Source of the DNA: Lingula anatina
Lineage: Eukaryota > Brachiopoda > Lingulata > Lingulida > Lingulidae
Reading direction: 5' to 3'
NCBI RefSeq assembly: GCF_001039355.2
Contig: NW_019776068.1
Coordinates: 51,705-115,704 of the forward strand
DNA length: 64,000 nucleotides
Positions 60,251-64,000 of the stretch are shown here, piece by piece (the stretch's first letter is position 1; every line of letters starts with the position of its first letter). The notes below the pieces were generated by a model. It was not told where the DNA came from. It was given only the letters and a program-made list of their open reading frames with translations, and ran no database searches. The position numbers and the translations under genes were made by a program.

Positions 60251-61315
60251 CTGCAATAAAAAAGTCACCAATCTGTCAGTGCAATATAACTCACTTCTGT
60301 GACATATAAACTATGTGGAAAATACTTAATATTTTCATGTCTCACTTTTTTTTATAAAATTTTACTTTTTTATCATTTCTTAACATGTCCCAAAATTCAC
60401 CAGCTGATAAGAAGCCAAAACACATATTAGAAACATTTGAGTCACTATTTAAAGGTATTATTGAAATTCCATGTTTGAATTTGTTGAGTTATCACAAAAA
60501 GCTTGCCATCACAGACTGGAGTCAAACATCTTCATGTGCTATGTAGCCAAGGTTTACATGTTTTGTTTAACAAAGACAGTTAATTGAATGATACATCTTT
60601 TTGAGGTTACTTCAAGGTCAAACCGCACAGTGACTGTCATTTTATGTATGTTGCATCAGCATAAAACCTTTGCCTTATAGGGGTGCAGTCAAAATAATGA
60701 TGCAAAATGGAAGCTAGTAAAAACATCCAATCTGCGTCTCTGAAGTACATAATACTTTGTAACATATTGCAGAATGTTCATATTCATGTTCTAGCCAAAA
60801 TTTGAGTTATTTTTATTTTATATCTTCATGCCAGTCTGTGATATTGGTCAGTCGGGGAAAGAACTCTTTGGGCATTTTTACACTGCTTTGGATTGTGTAT
60901 TACCTCTTTGAGGGCCTTTTAGAGATCAGAGGTCAGAGTTTCCTAGTCCAAACTGACACCTATTTTAAGGTGTTCTGATATAAGCAAGGAAGGTAGCACA
61001 TACATAGTTTTCTGGTTGTTTTCACTCAGATCTGTAGAATTGCAGTCTGTTGCACAACAGGACAAATTCAGCATGTTTTGGGTGTCACTTTGATATTGCA
61101 ATCTAAGAAGAAATTCCAAGCATTTACTGGAAGAGTTCCACCCAGATTGCTATGAAAGGAAAAAACAAGCAAACAAAACCATGTGGTATTTCTTCAAGTG
61201 ATACTATTTGAAACTAGGCAGTGGCATTTGATCCAGTTTATTGGCAGTTATTTGACATGGCTTCTCTCTAAATATAGATCTTTAAATGAAATATCTGTTG
61301 CCCTTTTTGTCCAGC

Positions 61316-62917
61316 TTATTTCACTTTTTCTTTTCTCCTGGATTTTGTACACCATCTTCCACAGCAGTAATTATAAACACATTTACAGAGACACCACACA
61401 CAGAGGAAAAATGCCACCAGTACCATCAGTATAAAAACAATAACGTCCAGTAGCAAATGTTGGTACCATGTATACATTAGGGCACCACTCTTTAAGTGTG
61501 CAGCACCATCATGTTTATGAACATAGCTGACAGTATGTAAGATCTTTTCTTCACTTGACACAAGTTGGTCCCGAAAGCGAGAAGAAACTCTTTGAGCATT
61601 TTCACGATATTTTGGATTGTGTAATACCTCTGTGATGGCCTTGTAGAGGTCATCAGAGGTCAAGGTCACGTAGTCCAGACTGACGCCCATGTTAAGGTGT
61701 TCCGAAATAAGTTTGGAAAAATATGGCTGGTCACGAGCCAGAGGGATAGCAACTATTGGAACACCATAGTAGGCAGCCCCATGGACCCCTCCAATCCCAC
61801 AATGACTCACAAAGAGCTTCGTTTTTGGATGTCCTAATAGATCATTCTGTGGCAACCATGGTAGCAGTTTGGTGTTGTTGCCTAGGTTATGAGGCACACT
61901 GCCTTGGTAACGCCAGATTACCTTTTGAGGTAGGCGTGCAAAGGCTTCTGCAAACATCTCTCCATGACGAGCAGGAAAATACTTAACCTGCGAACCAAAA
62001 GACATAACAATGACGCCATGTTTATCTGTGGACCTCATGAAATCTTCTAAATCTTCTGCCAATGGTTTTGCAGTCTCTATAAAAAAGGAGCCTATAAATA
62101 CTAGGTTTGGTGTGGAAGGGTTAGGGTAATCAAGGGCTGGATCAGACTTGATTAGTTTCATGGTGACAAGTTCAAAAGTGTCTTGAAATGGCAGCGATCC
62201 AGAAATGTTGTTCTTGGTTCGGATGTTTTCCCATTGTGAAGATTGCCAAGCTGCAAATGCGAAGTCAAGTAATTGGAACACTGTGTTGCCAACACGTTGG
62301 AAAAATGTCATGTTGTTTGTATATGGCAGTCGAGTACTAGGCACATATGCAGGAGAACACGGCACTTCTTTGTTGGGTGAAATACATGTCACTGATGACA
62401 GACCGATGGCTGGCTTAGAGAGATGATCAGTTAGAAAGAAACGACACAGATCAAGCATGTCCAGTAAGATCAGATCAAAGTTTTCTTCCTCCAAGCGGTG
62501 AAGAGCTGTTTTATCTGCAAGCATTAAGTTGCAATACTGAAGGTGTTGATTTACTAGCTTCATATTTTCTGTATAGGAGGATGACTTAATATACCTATCC
62601 ACATGATTAAAATTTTGACAGTAGGGGACACCAGAATTCAAAATTCCATTTGATTTGAAATGTATGAATTTAATCTTCAATTTGGTGAAATCCGTGTTGG
62701 TCATTGACTTGTTATAAGTATCTTGAACATAGAGAGTTATTTCATGGCCATTGGTTGCAAGGAATGTAACAAGTTTCTCCATGTTCATGGTACGAGAAGA
62801 ACGGCATACGCTGTAGGGAAGTGCCAAAATCTTCAGGGACTGGTTGCTATGGAATAGTGTTGCCATGACAATGGTAAGCAGATAAATAGTTGGTATTATC
62901 CTTGATGGTCTTGTCAT
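61316..62917 (-). CDS. UDP-glycosyltransferase (UGT), array member 3
   Basis: 533 residues in one exon. The acceptor half is close to member 1 (SSRTMNM, so Arg at the catalytic His position; DRYIKSSSYTENMKLVNQ), while parts of the donor half share changes with member 2 (VKYFPARHGEM, GSVPHNLGNN). This mosaic suggests gene conversion between units. Signal peptide, FDLILLD Asp, PLARDQ and the C-terminal membrane anchor with a KEKVK tail are intact. Confidence 0.92.
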   Translation of the reverse strand: MTRPSRIIPTIYLLTIVMATLFHSNQSLKILALPYSVCRSSRTMNMEKLVTFLATNGHEITLYVQDTYNKSMTNTDFTKLKIKFIHFKSNGILNSGVPYCQNFNHVDRYIKSSSYTENMKLVNQHLQYCNLMLADKTALHRLEEENFDLILLDMLDLCRFFLTDHLSKPAIGLSSVTCISPNKEVPCSPAYVPSTRLPYTNNMTFFQRVGNTVFQLLDFAFAAWQSSQWENIRTKNNISGSLPFQDTFELVTMKLIKSDPALDYPNPSTPNLVFIGSFFIETAKPLAEDLEDFMRSTDKHGVIVMSFGSQVKYFPARHGEMFAEAFARLPQKVIWRYQGSVPHNLGNNTKLLPWLPQNDLLGHPKTKLFVSHCGIGGVHGAAYYGVPIVAIPLARDQPYFSKLISEHLNMGVSLDYVTLTSDDLYKAITEVLHNPKYRENAQRVSSRFRDQLVSSEEKILHTVSYVHKHDGAAHLKSGALMYTWYQHLLLDVIVFILMVLVAFFLCVWCLCKCVYNYCCGRWCTKSRRKEKVK

Positions 62918-63477
62918 GCTGATCGTTTTCTGAAAATAGATGCATTTATATTTTTGTAGAAGATTAGTATTTTATTAAATTACTATCCTTGGGATGAGTC
63001 TGCGAGTGACCACTCTTGAAATACATGTACACATCATGATTTTATATTTTCATTGAAATCAAATGAGTGAATGGAAGACTGGAATGTCTTTCTTGCTGAA
63101 CTTTTCTGCTGTATGTGTAGGGCCATGCTGTAGGATGGTTGCTAATGTTTTGATAACTTTCACCTATGTGGGATATCTGACAGAATAATATTTTGTTGCT
63201 ATCATTATTGCCATGCATTTATTTATTTGTTTGTTTGTTTGTTTGTTTGTTTAAAGGACATAGCTCTGAGAACCACAGCTTAGGCCATTTATTTATAATA
63301 AAATAAACAAAAACAAATTTTTCATTGGCTTTTGTGTAATGATGTTTAAAAAAGTGAACAGTTACTCAGGGAATTAAGGAATTAACATATTCCAGCACTT
63401 TGCTCCATAAGTACAAAATATGTTTAGTCTTTATGAAAATGATTTTAAAACTTTTAAACTAATACTATTACTAGAAN

Positions 63478-64000
63478 TTTTGCTTTTTCTTTTCTCATGG
63501 ATTTTGTACACCATCTGCCACAGCAGTAATTATAAACACATTTACAGAGACACCACACACAGAGGAAAAATGCCACCAGTACCATCAGTATAAAAACAAT
63601 AACGTCCAGTAGCAGATGTTGGTACCATGTACACATTAGGGCGCCACTCTTTAAGTGAGCAGCGCCATCAAGTTTATGTACATAACTGACAGTATGTAAG
63701 ATCTTTTCTTCACTTGACACAAGTTGGTCCCGAAAGCGAGAAGAAACTCTTTGGGCATTTTCACGATATTTTGGATTGTGTAATACCTCTGTGATGGCCT
63801 TGTAGAGGTCATCAGAGGTCAAGGTCGTGTAGTCTAAACTGACACCCATTTTAAGGTGTTCTGAAATAAGTTGGGAAATGTATGGCTGGTCACGAGCCAG
63901 AGGGATAGCAACTATTGGAACACCATGGTAAGCCGCCCCATGAACCCCTCCTATCCCACAATGACTCACAAAGAGCTTTGTTTTTGAGTGTCCTAGTAGA
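63478..64000 (-). CDS. UDP-glycosyltransferase (UGT), array member 4, C-terminal part only
   Basis: The last ~170 residues of another array member, from the SHCGIGGVHGAAYHG signature to the membrane anchor and KEKAK tail. It is open at the window end. The N at 63477 removes the stop codon and joins this gene directly to the upstream flank of member 3, so the spacer is missing. It resembles member 2 (DYTTLTSDDL). Confidence 0.85.

Noticed and set aside
1-64000. CRISPR arrays, tRNA or rRNA genes
   Set aside because: The tandem repeats seen are minisatellites or transposon cores without spacers of constant size; no cloverleaf or rRNA segment was recognised.

Overview
The window is animal nuclear DNA: spliceosomal introns with GT/AG borders, AT-rich intergenic sequence, many microsatellites, foldback elements and dispersed repeats. 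Splicing exons by hand gives clear metazoan proteins (telomerase reverse transcriptase, a WRN-type RecQ helicase, SH3BP5, NAT16/histidine acetyltransferase-like GNATs, UDP-glycosyltransferases, a family-B GPCR relic). The gene families and the Helitron-like element with a ~145-bp satellite core best fit a marine lophotrochozoan, most likely a bivalve mollusc. That assignment is inference; a lancelet is not excluded. The assembly is patched: 12 isolated N characters (2989, 4612, 17805, 21445, 25158, 27194, 33412, 37865, 44234, 48151, 52927, 63477) join contigs, several of them flanked by near-identical sequence, and a 328-bp N run lies at 46690-47017. Some apparent duplications are therefore probably retained haplotypes.

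Layout. 1-6236: a degraded LTR retrotransposon on the minus strand, gypsy-like in sequence but with integrase upstream of reverse transcriptase, and with a SCAN-like gag. 7.26-9.61 kb: a foldback structure with ends made of CCTATAGG motifs. 10.48-11.19 kb: a GPCR pseudogene. 13.95-15.09 kb: a five-exon gene (minus) for a small protein with an MGC lipidation start. 16.1-17.3 kb: a two-exon GNAT gene (minus). 18.1-21.4 kb: a second copy of the 3' half of TERT. 21.9-46.2 kb: a full 29-exon TERT gene (minus). Its intron 20 holds three single-exon GNAT genes on the opposite strand and a 1600-bp Helitron-like insertion. Its intron 22 holds three in-phase SH3BP5-like exons between two N joins. 48.3-53.9 kb: the first eight coding exons of a WRN-like helicase (plus), head to head with TERT. 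54.3-64 kb: a tandem array of UDP-glycosyltransferase genes (minus), three complete and one cut by the window edge.

Biology. TERT and a WRN-type helicase, two telomere-maintenance genes, diverge from a shared ~2.1-kb interval. The GNAT family (four genes) and the UGT array look like lineage-specific expansions. The three complete UGTs lack the usual catalytic histidine. The order gag-protease-integrase-RT-RNase H with a SCAN-like gag places the LTR element with the Gmr1-like group.
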